From Lethocerus indicus (Eukaryota; Arthropoda; Insecta; Hemiptera; Belostomatidae): a stretch of 64,000 bases of DNA. The stretch covers positions 48,920,794 through 48,984,793 of the forward strand of contig JACDQD010000001.1 of assembly GCA_019843655.1 (NCBI GenBank), given 5' to 3'. The notes under the pieces were generated by a model. That model was not told the origin of the DNA. It did not search any database and saw only the letters and a list, made by a program, of their open reading frames with translations. The position numbers and the translations under genes are program-made. Numbering within the stretch: position 1 is the first letter of the stretch; each line of letters opens with the position of its first letter. Shown here piece after piece: positions 51,368 to 63,728 of the stretch.

Positions 51368-52213
51368 ATGAACACCCGGCCTCTCAACACCTGCCTGGCC
51401 TGCCTCTGCTTCCTCCTCTACTCCTCGGCCCTGCCCAGGAGCAAGGAGTACGGACCGGCCGGTTCGGAATACGTGCCGGGCGAGGGGGGCCAGGGCTCCG
51501 GCCCGGAGCCCCTCTCCAAAGAGCCCACCTGCGACGAGCTGAGGGCGATGTGGCGCTACTCGAAGAGGCAGTCGAGAGCGGCCGAAATCACCAACGAGAT
51601 ACCGACCTACCGGGATCCGTTCGTGTACAACGTGTGGGACGAGTACCCTCGGCCTAGGAGCGCCGGCAGGGGGCCCAGGATGAGGAAGCCGCCCGTGTAC
51701 GGGAGGGTGGTGCACAGCGCGAGGCCGGGCGAGAGTTCGCCCGAGAGGATCAGGGCGTTCGAGGAGGTGGCCCACCTGTTTGGGACGGGGGGCGGTATGC
51801 GGGCGGGGGCGGGGGCCGGCCCGCAGGAAAACCTCGTTCCGGCTGGGCGGCGGCGGCGCTCCCTCGCCCGGATACCCGTACACCCCTCCCAGGCGGGCAG
51901 CTTCCAGCACCTGAAGGAGCTGATCCGGACGGAGAGGGCCCGCGAGCTGCGCGAGCAGAGGACCAGCGAGGAGGCCGAGCGCGAGGTCCTCCGCGAGATG
52001 GGCAAGCTGCCCTACCAGCGGCCGCCTCTCTCCCTATCCGATAAACCACCACCCAACCACAACAGGGGAGTAGTCGCCTTCCCCGACATATTCATTCCTC
52101 CCTCTTCCAAATATCTCGAAGAGTATCTCTTGCCTACCTCTCATGTCTCCAACAATAAATTCAAGCAACGATTCCCCGACACCAACACGGTCAGTAACCT
52201 TTCTGGAACTTGA
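51368..52213 (+). CDS. Secreted precursor with basic cleavage sites, family not recognised (possible prohormone)
   Basis: Open frame of 281 codons. I chose the ATG at 51368 for its strong context (GCCGCCATGA) and the signal peptide it exposes: residues 7-20 are hydrophobic and Cys-rich, with likely cleavage near SSA-LP. The frame is also open upstream to 51173, probably as GC-rich 5' UTR. The mature part has Lys-Arg at 66-67 (then Gln), Arg-Lys at 106-107, Tyr-Gly-Arg at 111-113 and Gly followed by four Arg at 160-164, all typical of convertase processing; the Gly-Arg sites could give amidated ends. Residues 178-212 are charged and helical. Codon use is GC-rich to about 52030, then changes. 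A donor ACG|GTCAGT after residue 274 (52189) may splice in phase to 53526; otherwise the frame ends at TGA 52213. I do not recognise the family. A secreted non-hormone protein is equally possible. Confidence 0.7.
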   Translation: MNTRPLNTCLACLCFLLYSSALPRSKEYGPAGSEYVPGEGGQGSGPEPLSKEPTCDELRAMWRYSKRQSRAAEITNEIPTYRDPFVYNVWDEYPRPRSAGRGPRMRKPPVYGRVVHSARPGESSPERIRAFEEVAHLFGTGGGMRAGAGAGPQENLVPAGRRRRSLARIPVHPSQAGSFQHLKELIRTERARELREQRTSEEAEREVLREMGKLPYQRPPLSLSDKPPPNHNRGVVAFPDIFIPPSSKYLEEYLLPTSHVSNNKFKQRFPDTNTVSNLSGT

Positions 52214-52827
52214 TATTTAACTATTTTAACGCTCGCTCGCTCTCTCTCCGACCGGAAAATTATAATTATTATAAATATACGTATAAATATTCATTTTCCG
52301 TTACTTTCGGAGGCAACGAGAGCGAGCGTTTGATACCAGTTTTTCAATATCGTACCTCGCGTTGCGCCTCTTCCCTCGGTTCGTTTTTGCGTTTGAAGAT
52401 CGCCGTCCGATAAGGTAAGCCTAAGCCGACTAGGCTATCTCGGAGCCGGCAGAACGGCCCGGACGGTGAAATTTGCTCCGAGAAATAAGTTTTCTCCTCT
52501 ACCGAGGGAGGGGCGGAACTTAAGAAGACAGCTAATTTTTAAGTATTAATTTTATTTCCATTTTAGATTATGGGCGGAGTTAGCCATAACAAGTGGGTAT
52601 GGTGACGCGAATGTGGTATTGGAATCCCCGACGAATACCAGTGTAGAAATACGAGGCTGCGAACAAAAAATTTAAATGAACTAAGATTTTCACCACAGTT
52701 CGATACATGGTCTAGGTATTTTCACTCGATTCTGACAGGGTACTAGGCATTTTCCCTGCCTATGCCTCGACTTGAAATTGAGGTAAGCGTTAAGCCACGC
52801 GCGTTTAAATGTATATATATGTGTGCC

Positions 52828-52934
<107 letters not shown>

Positions 52935-53525
52935 CTCCGCTTTTTTTATCACTAATCTCGAATAAATTTAGATAGTGGATCCCGAAGTGGATGAGATTAT
53001 TTGCAAATTTCTAGGATTTAACTTAGATTTAAAAAGCTTACTGATTTTCTCATATTCCGCTTTAATGTACAGTACACGTTTTTGTAGCACTGTCCATTAA
53101 AAAAATACTTTATAGTTAAAGTTTCTCAATTAGAATTGCTTTTTCTGTTCTGTTCTTCCGTCAATTAAGTCATTTATATACATATATGTATACATATATG
53201 TCACTTCTACCTTAATGGCGACATAGAAATGTATAAAAAAACTATATTTTTCGTTTGTGCCAATTTTTATTCGTTCTGTGTAACGGAAATTTATAAAAGG
53301 GTTGGAAGATTGTTGCCGATCTCTGTGGATTATGAGGGGAACACGAATAACAAAACTTGCATCATATGTTGTTGAATATGAAATGAATTAATTGAAACGA
53401 ATAACGATTTTCGTTAACGAATACCGATTAATGCTTAACAGTATTTTCTTCATTACTATTCGTAATAAACGCATATAACCTTCCTCTTGTTTACATTATT
53501 AATTTGGGTTATATATTTATTTCAG

Positions 53526-53699
53526 GAAAAATATTTTTGGCTCACTATTCCAATTGGGCAGGCCGTTAGGGATTTACCACTGCTCGTGCGAATCTGCGGA
53601 ATTGGGCTACACATAAACACTACAGTTAATTCTGATATTATCCTCAGAATGATACAAAGAAGTTTGATTGACAAAGAATATTTTATCATTTCTCTGTAA
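53526..53699 (+). CDS. Candidate terminal exon of the secreted-precursor gene
   Basis: A good acceptor (pyrimidine-rich run ending ATTTATTTCAG) precedes 57 open codons starting EKYFWLTIPIGQ and ending in TAA. It is phase 0 and so matches the phase-0 donor at 52189 about 1.3 kb upstream. The joined product would be 331 residues. The exon lies in AT-rich, CpG-poor DNA unlike the first exon, and I do not recognise the peptide. It could equally be a chance open frame behind a chance splice signal. Confidence 0.3.
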   Translation, partial: EKYFWLTIPIGQAVRDLPLLVRICGIGLHINTTVNSDIILRMIQRSLIDKEYFIISL

Positions 53700-54373
53700 A
53701 ACTATTTTACCAGTGTAAGAGGTAGGTATTAAATCGTTAAGAGTAGGTCTCACCTAATTATAAATATACCTTTAATGTTTTCTGTCAATTATGCAAGTGG
53801 TGTTTATGCAATATGTATAGATAGATACTGTTCTATTAACACTAGCTACTCTATTGCGTGTAAGAAATTTAAGGTTAGTTACTTAACTGAGTTTGAAAAA
53901 CATGAATTTGTATATATTAGAAACAAAAGATTTCCAGGCCCTGAGTCATTCATTTGACTCGCTCTGGAGTTAATACAGGAAAGCAAAGTTACTTAATTGA
54001 ACAGTCAAGAGTTGATTAGTATAGTCATAATTCTTACACAAGAAAAAAAAGGTTTTGTCGCTACCACATATATTTTAATTCCAATTCTCACTATCTGTAC
54101 TGAAATGTTTTTTTATGAGATTTATACTGTGACCAGAATATTATTTTCAAAAACAGCATATATTTTATATAAGAAATCATTTCTATTAAATAACCAAAAA
54201 AAGTTTCTCTCAAATAAATTAATATTGCTCAATTATTTTCAAAAAATTAATTTAACCAATTGGCAATATTAACAGAAAAATGAAGAACTCGAAAAAAAAA
54301 TTCGTAAATCGGTTACGAATCTACCATATCTGATCAAATTGTTATTGGATAATTTGCTATAAAGTATTTCATC

Positions 54374-54432
<59 letters not shown>

Positions 54433-57400
54433 AGATATTGTTTATTGTGGCAGCTGTTGACGATGATCGGGGTTATAATTTGTTTATTTTGTACAAACAA
54501 CAACACGTACGCGAATACATTCAGACAAGCATGCCATAGAGACTAGATAATTTGAGTACGACTGGTAGATTGCGAGTATAAGTGTATGACAGTGTACGAG
54601 AGAGAATTGATAAGTGTGAAAGCCGGAATACGTTTAAATCCGGATAATGAGGAAGTGACTGTAAGCTTGTGTTGTGTTCAAGTGACACAATCAAACTGCT
54701 TGATAATACCTAAATTTATCATAATGTACCATATCACTCGTTAATGATAACTATCTATTACATATCCAATATAATTTGTTTGTGAAAAGGTATACTTTTC
54801 TAATCTTTTTAACTATGTCATAGTGTAATTAATTATCATGTATCGATTACACTCGAAGAGTAATGTATACATATCTTAAGGGTATATTCATTTACCGGAT
54901 TATCGTTTCACGAAATTACTGGTATTTTCCAGTCGAAAACTTGGATAATAATTTCCTCCCTATTTAATGTATCAGTATCAGCTGTGGAGTTATGAAATAA
55001 TTGGGATTGCTTGTTACCTGTTGCTGTCACTGTCAAATTTGACAATAATTACGACAATAAGAATCACCTAATGCTCAGTGTATATTACTATTAAAATAAT
55101 TGTCAAAGATCTTTGGAAGAAAATGTTTGTGTGTAGTTACAATGATTTGCTTATTATATATGTATTTTATTTGTGTAATAGTTTTAAACACTATAATACG
55201 AATAACTATAATTTATTTGAAAAAATGCGAACATATAATTCTTTTGGGTTGGGTAATAATCAATGTGAAAACATGTAAAAAATCTGTAGTAAACATCTAT
55301 TTTATTAATCATATGCACATAATACATATCTTCCATTAAATATAGCATTGTCATAAGTATTATAGTTGAAATATTTTTCAATACAAAACTGTTGTTTTTG
55401 TTGATAATATTTATTTATATCCTTAATTTATAAGTCGCTTATTTATCGTTAACATTACTTACATTTGTTTAAGATGATAAACTAGTTCTTAGTTATCGTC
55501 TGTTTTTTTTCTAGAATTTTTGTCTCATTGTTAAATGCTCACACGATTAACTCAATGTATTTATTTCGAATACATTTTTGTTTTTTATTATTGGGCAGTC
55601 AAATAATAAATACTTAGCAAACGCTGCAGTGATTATTAGATGAAAGCACTATAATTTAGGTAGTCTTTACAAAGGTATTCGTTTACATAACTCATTCATC
55701 AGAACTTGATTTCACAAAATCATACTTCCCTGTTAAAAGGAACTCATTCCCTTGAACCTTTATGAACATATCGGGGTTTACTTTTTCTTAAAAAATCAAT
55801 TCTCGGTAACATAATAGTACATCCGCATTTGTGAGGTCACAAAAAAAATCAATTTTTTTGATACAATACCGTAATATCATCGTTAATTTGGATCATAATT
55901 CTAATGGCATATGCTTAATTACATACTGCTTTTTATCACAATTATAGAACATACATTCGACCATAATGGTTATTCAGTAACTAATAAATGCGTATGTTAA
56001 ACACGCCATCACTATCGTGGTAAAATACAAAGCATTATAGTTACCTACTTATAATAAATATTCAATGTAAATTGTTATGCAATTAGGTTTTATGAAAGAA
56101 ATAATATGTATTCTATTAAAATACTATCGACGAAAGCTATGGAAGAAGCTATCACCAGGTCTGGTTTAGACCTTATTTAGTGATCACAATGGTCAAATAG
56201 AAAATTAAACACTGGCTTTAAAGAAATATCCCTAGATGGATACATGGTTCAGAATAAAGTTTCTCACTTAACAAAGAATCTTTATCATTAATTACATTAC
56301 AAAATAAGTAAGAATATGAATGCTAACTATTAACACTGATTTTAACATTTCTTGCCAAAATGATTTAACTATTAATTTCTTAAGTTTAATAACTGGATAA
56401 TATTTCATTTAATACAAATTAATTTGTATTTACCTTTAATATTAATTACTATACTTACAAATTTCATACCGAAAGTCAAATATTTTTAGGCATATAAACG
56501 TGGACAAAATTTCTGAAGAAGGTTATATTTTGATTGTATTTAAAATTTCCCCCTTGACTTTTCCTACAGACACGCATGCAAATATAAAAAATGTACACAT
56601 TAAAAAGGATTTTCCAAATTATGGACTTCATAAAAGTAACATTTAATGAATTACCTTTTAGAAGTTAAATAAATATATTTACATTGAATATTTTGTCAGC
56701 AGAATTAATATTGAATCGATAATTGAGAATGTATATTTCGCAAGAAGGGAGAAATTAAACTGCAATGAATTTAAAATAAACACAACAATCGTATTAAAAC
56801 TACAGTGTAGCTTTTAAGTACAATTAATTTTGTACCTATAATAGAGATAATATAAATATAATAATCGATTAAATCTAATTTCCACAAAATAATGAAAAAT
56901 ACAAATCATTGTTTAATTTTTTTCAGTTCAAATATATACAATCTGGTATAATGCGGTGGCTTAATAATTTATTTTACAACGAAACAATTTGTTTCTTCTG
57001 TTTTACTACACACAAACACACATATTCACAACCATCAAACTTCTTGTTGTAACGACCTAGAATTTGTCAATAATAACATTAAAGATGCGCGGTATTTATA
57101 TAGTTGTCACTAAAAAGCCCTAGTAAAAATGAAAACTATGGATCTTGACAATTAACAAATAAAAAGAAGTAACAAAAGAAATCATTCAATAAACATAAAT
57201 CATCAGTCAATAAACAGATTACATTAATAAATACATTAGTATCGATCAACGAATAAATCATCAGACAGGTCGAATAAATACTGCCACTGAGGTTTCGTGA
57301 TGAATTCAAGACCACATTGCTAACTTTAATTAAACTAACAATTATAAGTATAGGATACAACCTGAGGAGCTTTAGCATTGCTGCTGAACAGTTTTTACCT

Positions 57401-57997
57401 AAAGCATGCCACTACTACTTAAAAATTTGTGTATGTACAAATAATGACAATGCTGTATTTGTAAACATCCCTAGATGATCTAGCCCCAGATATCTATCCT
57501 GATATGATGCCAATATAACATGCTGAGCAAAACATATCACAATATTTTCATAATTTCACTTTTAAAATATCATTCAAATATTTTTTTTGTATTCTTTGGT
57601 TGTAAGACTTCTGACCTAAACCTGCAACTCAAGCAAGCTTATTGTTACGAATGGAAATTTTCATCAAAGATGGAATCAAAATTCAAACACAAATTCGAAT
57701 CAACAGCCCAAGAAGCCAAATTTCATCTTGTACTTCATAAACTTTAAACCCACAAAAGTTACACGATTTAGATTATATATTCAGGAAAACTGCTTAAAAT
57801 TCTACATTTATATCATCTTGAAACAAATAAATACAAGCACTCTATAACACACAACTATGAAATAAACTGTATGACTCAACCATAAAAAATAAATAAAACA
57901 ACTGCAATTTTTTCTTATTTGATCTCTCTGTTGGATTTCTTGGAGTTGGATGTTTCCTTCAAATGCTGATAATGTTGTTAGATCCAACTTTTATTTT
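53700..57997. other. AT-rich intergenic DNA
   Basis: It lies between the candidate terminal exon and the 3' end of the USP22 gene. It holds one (TA)n array. At 54,540-54,670 a stretch resembling a 5' UTR ends in a donor-like GTGACT|GTAAGC. The open frame 53,775-53,957 (60 codons, Cys-containing) is unassigned. The rest shows nothing beyond simple AT-rich sequence. Confidence 0.4.
54376..54432. repeat. (TA)n microsatellite
   Basis: About 25 TA units with a terminal GTATA interruption. Confidence 0.95.
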
Positions 57998-60900
57998 TTA
58001 ATCATAAGTCAAAACTGTCTTGTGATAAAATAAGAGGTACCTATCAACATGGAAATAAATGTTAAACAATAAATCAAACAATATTCTCTTATTTGTTTTA
58101 TTATGATACCCCACACTTATTTCTATATAAAAACCATAGAGTTAAACGTGCAATTAATACATCTTTCTAACATGTATGATACAGATACTGGATTTCTAAC
58201 TGAATGGTAACTCTTAATATAGAACTCTTGATAAATAGAGAACATTTGCACTTTTTTAAGTTTTTTAACACCATTTAGTATTTGTTATTACATTAAAATT
58301 CAAAAGTCTACAACAGAATTTGTTCAAAAAGTAAAATACTTACCCCTCACTTCCCATAACATTGTCCATATCGACTGGATTAACATTTTCATCGCTGCAT
58401 TTAAACCACATTTGTTTAGTTTGCTTTATGTAGGCTAGGTAATGACCAGTATCCAAGGTTCCTGTGTGTACTATTACCGCATACAAAGTATACCTAACAG
58501 AAAATAAATACAATCAAAATCAATAAAATAAACAGAATATTGTATACAATTATTTCAAGTGTTTTAAAAGTACGAATATTAAAGTACTTTAATTATACTT
58601 AATTGATGTTGCAATTGTGGTTCTAATCAAAAATAGAAATATTACCTATTATCATAGTTTGAATCTGTCTGAGAAGGTCCATTTTTGTCGTTAACACATC
58701 GATTTCTACACCCTGACATAAATGGTGACATATCAAGTTCAACTGGAAATGGTACAAACATTGTCTTCTTTTTGTGTCGTGAATTATCATGTTCAAATCG
58801 CTGTAATATAGGAAAAAATACAAGTGAAAATAGCGATATAACTAAAATAAATAATTACAAATATATAAAATCATAAATAAGAATTATGAACCTTTTTAAA
58901 ATGTGTTGTAAACAAGATATTCCCTATTGATTAAAAATTTTAAAAACAAGTTAATGTGTTTTAATTATTCTCAGAATTCAAGAAATTAATAATTCTATTT
59001 TTGATAATAAAAAAAATGTTTCACGAACCAAAATTTAATAATCTATCTTCGAAGCTCAATTAATACCCAAAGAGGAATATCATAATTTCTACATCGGAAT
59101 AACTACTATATAGAATTACCTTGAGGTGCATTACAATTACAATGGGCAACTTCCTAAATGTTAGTTGCTTTGTACTTTCCTGATAGCTCTGGCATACATT
59201 GCATTTAATTTTGGCTGATGAACCTAACGGTTCAGCTCTTGTGAAATGATGAAGGCATTCGAACAGATTTACTGCAGCCGGAGGATCCGGTATATCCAAA
59301 GATATATCCCAAATTGGATCTATTGTCGTAGAAACATTCCTAAAAAATAAATAAAAAACACTCTCAAAGCTAAAGCTTGAAACAAAGCGGCAATTAAGAT
59401 TGTATAATGAAATTGAACTTACCCTGATAATTTAGCGAGGGCTTCAGGTTTTGAGAAGTTCAAAACATTGTCCCAATCTATTTTTAATCATTGATACCGA
59501 TACAATTACAAGAAATAATCAACAATGGATAACAGCATCGATAAGAGCATGTCCTGTGCGTATTGGAATAACTTAAGTTCCTGTTTTGGTGAGACTAAAT
59601 CTTAAGTTTCCAGACCACTGGCGTAAATAATAACAATATTATTACCAGAAAGGCAGATCAACCTAACCAAATGATATCCAGGCAGTTATTATTTTCCATT
59701 CCCCAAGTTATGAAATTCAAATTATGTTACTTGAAATTCTATTCTTAAGATTTTTAAAACTGACTAACCTGAAGCCCCCGCTATTGGATTTATCATAATG
59801 AACCTACAAAAACCACTAACATTAACATTAAAAAATCAATTGTAAGCTATAAGACTTTAAATAATTTGTTGGCCGCACTAAGAAACAAAATAAATTACAT
59901 TCACCTGCACGATTGGCAAACAACGTCTGACTGCATTTTTCCATGAAATATTACGTCCACAATACAGGTACAAGGTTCAGTGCTTATACTATCCGGCGTA
60001 GAATACTGATGAAGTAAATTAAGAGCTGCAATGAAAAATTCGTGAGCGTCCTTTTGCTCATAACCAGACAGATGGTGGGCATTTTGCCAAACCAAGTACA
60101 GGATCTCATGGAGGCTTAATATGGACGGATCATCGGTGTAATACTATAAGGAAATTAAAATTATGATTCTCAATAATTAAACAATATTAGAACAATAGTA
60201 ATACATAAATAAAGCAATATTCAAACGATAGTAACGCATAAATCAATAAATATTTGAACAATAGTAATTACTGTACATTAAAATAAATGATCACTAGTAT
60301 TATAATGGTGGTAACAGAACAGTGAAGCAACATAACTTCTTTCAAATTTAAGGCTTTTTAATTAACAAGTATTATTTTACTCAACACTGTCGCAATAATG
60401 ATATTATTATTTATTTACTGTTATAAAATTCCTACACAATATCGTGAATACTTATATGAGTTTTCAAAAACAAATCCCAAACTAACAGCGTCATATTAAA
60501 ATTAAATTATTAAGTTAGTTTATTCAAATGCTACTAGAAAGTGAACATTATAAAATACAGCAAACGATTTTCAATATCATGGCTGTCAAACCTTCTGAAA
60601 CAATCGTGAAAAATGGCAAACTAAGCAATCGCTCTTCCTTCGGGCATAACATTTATGCTTGTCGGTGAAAAAATAATCTCGCAACATCGGGGTATGCAAA
60701 AGGGCTTGCATAATGCAGTTCATAAAGCAAGTACTTCCCAGATTCACCATCCCTCGCATTCCTGAAAAATTTGTTTGTTAATTTAATTCAGAAAATTTAA
60801 TTACAAAAATAATTATTAAATTGATACAATTTAACATACTGTTCAGTATACTGCAATGTGTAAAATATTTGGTTTTCATAATAAAACTCCAATTACCAGC

Positions 60901-61804
60901 AGCGGAACTGTTGAGAAGTTTAACACGCTTTGGATTCTGTTTAAGTAATTTATCTTCTGAAGTGGAAGGATGCCATTTGACATATGAAACAGGGTCTCCA
61001 TCATTACGTACTGCTTGATTATGTTTCGTAACTATATCTTCAAACTCACAGTCATAAACATAATCATTGCATAAATAGCACAGTATATATCCATTAGACA
61101 ATTCGACAACTGAAATGCAATATCATATTAAATTAGCCAATTACTCAAAAATTAAAACCTATATTTTGCATTGATTTGTAAATTTATTATGATGTATTTT
61201 TTGTCATGTGCAACAAACTGATACATTAGCTCTATATAAATAGCCCAAAGACTAAGATAATTTATTTCTTTAATTCGTTATATCAAACTAGTATAGTATA
61301 AAAATGTGTTTAAGGCCATTTGTAAAATATGCCTAATTAACATTAGGCTAAGAAAATGAGTAGGGGTAGCTATTATATTTAAACCAGAGACACATACACA
61401 AAGAATGAGCGTTTTTCACAGAATGATTGTACGCATGTTCACCATAACAGCCAAAGAATATGCAATGCATACAAGCCAGAATTCTTGAAGTCTCATTGCC
61501 ACAAGAAAAACAAGCTACCCAAACCTAGAACAAGATTAAAAAGATTACACACGCTCGCGGCTTAAATAATTAGTTCATGCGGTCATCAGTTGTGAATTAG
61601 GTGCTTGTACAGACTGATATTTGAATAGACATGTTATCGGCATGCATCGAGCAAGACTTTGTCAGAAAATGGGCCAAAAACCTGATGGTAAACCGGTTTC
61701 GTTATCTTCCGTTTGGACTTGGTGGCGATGAAAAATCCATGGATGGTTTTGTACGACTGGATGCCAAACTTTGTTTTGTATTCGTATAAATGTGAACATG
61801 ACAT
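57998..61804 (-). CDS. not: Ubiquitin carboxyl-terminal hydrolase, USP22/Nonstop type (SAGA DUB module), 9 exons
   Basis: Catalytic subunit of the SAGA deubiquitinase module, which removes ubiquitin from histone H2B in the nucleus. I joined nine coding exons at GT-AG sites: 61804-61694, 61524-61398, 61109-60897, 60761-60592, 60143-59905, 59339-59120, 58800-58646, 58493-58344 and 58040-57998. They sum to 1,428 nt, in frame throughout, giving 475 residues (human USP22 is about 525). Residues 1-110 carry the zinc-finger UBP domain (CSH near the start, VACFSCG, HCIFFGC, CYLC). The Cys box [10 protein letters not shown] holds C162; [10 protein letters not shown] follows; zinc knuckles are C283/C286 and C333/C336; the His box DTGHYLAY holds H429; the protein ends with GYLLFYHK. 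The residue after WFKC, usually an acid or Asn, is Ser445, followed by Asp446. The exon 1 donor is uncertain: 61694 fits family spacing, but 61682 is also in phase and adds four residues. An AATAAA lies 2 nt past the stop. The family assignment is very secure; the symbol follows the fly gene. Confidence 0.95.
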
Positions 61805-63230
61805 GTCCGAACGGAACTACTCCAACGGTTATTTGCAGCCGAGGCCGATCGATCGCAAATCAAGAAACAAGCTCGTCGCAAAAATTACAAAATAAACACG
61901 ACATTCGACTGATCGACAGATGGCAGAGATAATTCAAACTAAACCTTACTCCACAGTGTTGCCCTCCTATTTAATCTACCTAACGGTAAAATAAAGATCC
62001 TAAAATCGCACATACGCGATAATGAAGGATTATTATTAAAGTTATTGAAAATAGTTCGATATTTTTTAATTCATTTTTAATTTTTTTTAGATCCAGTTTT
62101 CGCATCATCCGATTATTCTTAATTAATTCACAATCCAAAGAGGGAGCCGTTTCCAAAAGGAATTACATAGATTCGATAAAATATTAATGCACGGACTTCA
62201 AAAAATTTAAAAATAATTTCCTGGTCGTTATTCTGCAATTATTATTAACAATTTACAAGATGACTGGTGGAATTATATTTAAACGAACGAACGGTGTAAT
62301 TTGTTTTTAGTTCGTTTAGAAACGATCCATTAAAAGAATCATTACGTTATAAGAATCAATCTATCGTAGAATATCTAACAAAAATTTAACATTCGAAAAT
62401 GCGACGATGAATTTAACTATCAAAAATAAAGATTTATTTCAACGTTACAAACAAAACAGGACCGATATTGAGATTCGACGATATTGTTAACCTTCCGAGT
62501 GTGTTATAGTAGGTTCTGTTTCGTGTTTGTTCAGAATGACTTTTCTGACACTCAGTTTTGTCCCGAAATGAATGGGTTCATTTTATTTAGACAAATACGA
62601 AATTTAAGTATCGAATATTTAATGAATTAAACTTGATTAATTTGTGGATTCCAATTAGCATTGTCCCGTGCAAATTACGTATGTTTTCTTATTTTTTATA
62701 ATAATTGCCATGAATACCATCCATTCAATTCAACAATTTTTTGTATTTCATAAAAACGTTGTACCCTCTTAAATGTAAACTGTTTATAGTTTGGAATAAC
62801 TGTTTGGTAGTGTACTAGGGTTTGGAATATCAATTTTTTTGACCATCCATTTCCTTAAGCTGGTTTGGTCTTTTACTATGGTCATAGCAAAAGATCAAAC
62901 CAGCGAGTATAGACAGAAGATCGAAAAAATTAATAACTGTTAACTAATTAATAACGTACCAACTTTTTTTTATCTTATTACAAATTTTCTCTTTGCTATC
63001 TATATTCCAGTATTTCTACATTTTTTTTATCCAATGCTGTATGGTTTTACAGGCGGGTAGCACCCAACAGCACGCGCTAAATAGGAAAATAGGAAATTAG
63101 TGGCATTGCCCATACTTAAGAAAATACACGGAATTATTTCAAGATATGAGACAGAGCTAAAGAAATGAAACACAATAACTTATAAATACCAATTTTCATA
63201 CTTTCATATCTCTGTAAGAAAAAAATTAGT
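61805..63230. promoter_or_regulatory. Shared upstream region of the divergent USP22 and TMEM41A-like genes
   Basis: The two genes start about 1.4 kb apart and point away from each other. The first 110 bases upstream of the USP22 start are the most CpG-containing part of this AT-rich block and are the likely promoter of that gene. The region also holds an imperfect 60-bp palindromic repeat at 62,866-62,925. No TATA box could be assigned with confidence. Confidence 0.4.
62866..62925. repeat. Imperfect palindrome related to the foldback element's end
   Basis: GCTGGTTTGGTCTTTTACTATG is followed after 2 nt by its near-perfect inverse, ending in CAAACCAGCGAG. The right half and the following AGACAGAA match the outer part of the arms at 49.06-49.59 kb (AACCAGCGAGAGGAGACAGAA), so it is probably a remnant of the same family between the divergent gene pair. 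Confidence 0.6.
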
Positions 63231-63728
63231 ATGAGTGGAAAAATTTGTTTCATTCCACTTATATTTGGGATTGCCACATGTGGGCTTTATTATTTATCAA
63301 CAATTGCACCAGAAATTGATTTGGATAATAAGGTTTGTCAAATAAAGTAATATTTTGGTCAAGTGAAACTTTTTGCTAGTGGAATTGAATTGTTGTTTCA
63401 TATTTCAAAATAGTCTTGACTTCTCCTGTACCATAAACTTTAAAATAATAAAACCAGGCTACTAAATGTTATTTATAAACAAAGGCGACGTTTCTTGCTC
63501 TTCAATATTTAATTTGTTATTCCACCCATGACCAACTAATCATTTATATTTGCGATGTTGAAAATGCTTCAGGTTATATTAAAGTTCCCAACAACTTTTG
63601 CTGATTTGGTCGCAGTTTCTACACTAATGAAACTTTACTATGAACAAAACTGGTTGTATGTTTTGGTCCTCTTCAGCAGTGCTTATTTGTACAAACAAAC
63701 TTTCATCATTCCGGGTTCAGCATTGCTG
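63231..63728 (+). CDS. TMEM41A: TMEM41A-like VTT-domain membrane protein (5' part, two exons, runs off the window)
   Basis: Multi-pass membrane protein of the TMEM41/VMP1 (VTT, DedA-like) family; relatives act in the ER as lipid scramblases. Exon 1 is 63231-63332 (34 codons, phase 0, donor AATAAG|GTTTGT). Exon 2 is 63573-63728 (52 codons, phase 0, acceptor GCTTCAG, donor CTG|GTATTC). Exon 1 gives a hydrophobic segment at residues 5-24 followed by YYLST; exon 2 starts with KFPTTFADL and ends with a hydrophobic stretch and AYLYKQTFIIPGSALL. The last motif is the family signature, where relatives continue with NVLAGALFG. The phase-0 donor falls exactly there. No continuing exon is visible before 64,000, so the protein is incomplete here. 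It is transcribed away from the USP22 gene. The match favours TMEM41A over TMEM41B because of the short N-terminus and the LST/FP spacing. Confidence 0.88.

Noticed and set aside
51242..51910. 222-codon antisense open frame over the precursor gene
   Set aside because: Frames on both strands stay open because the exon is very GC-rich; the plus frame has the signal peptide, Kozak context and sensible composition.
61713..61895. Plus-strand open frame of 60 codons over the first USP22 exon
   Set aside because: It begins at TTG and is the antisense shadow of exon 1, which matches the family on the minus strand.
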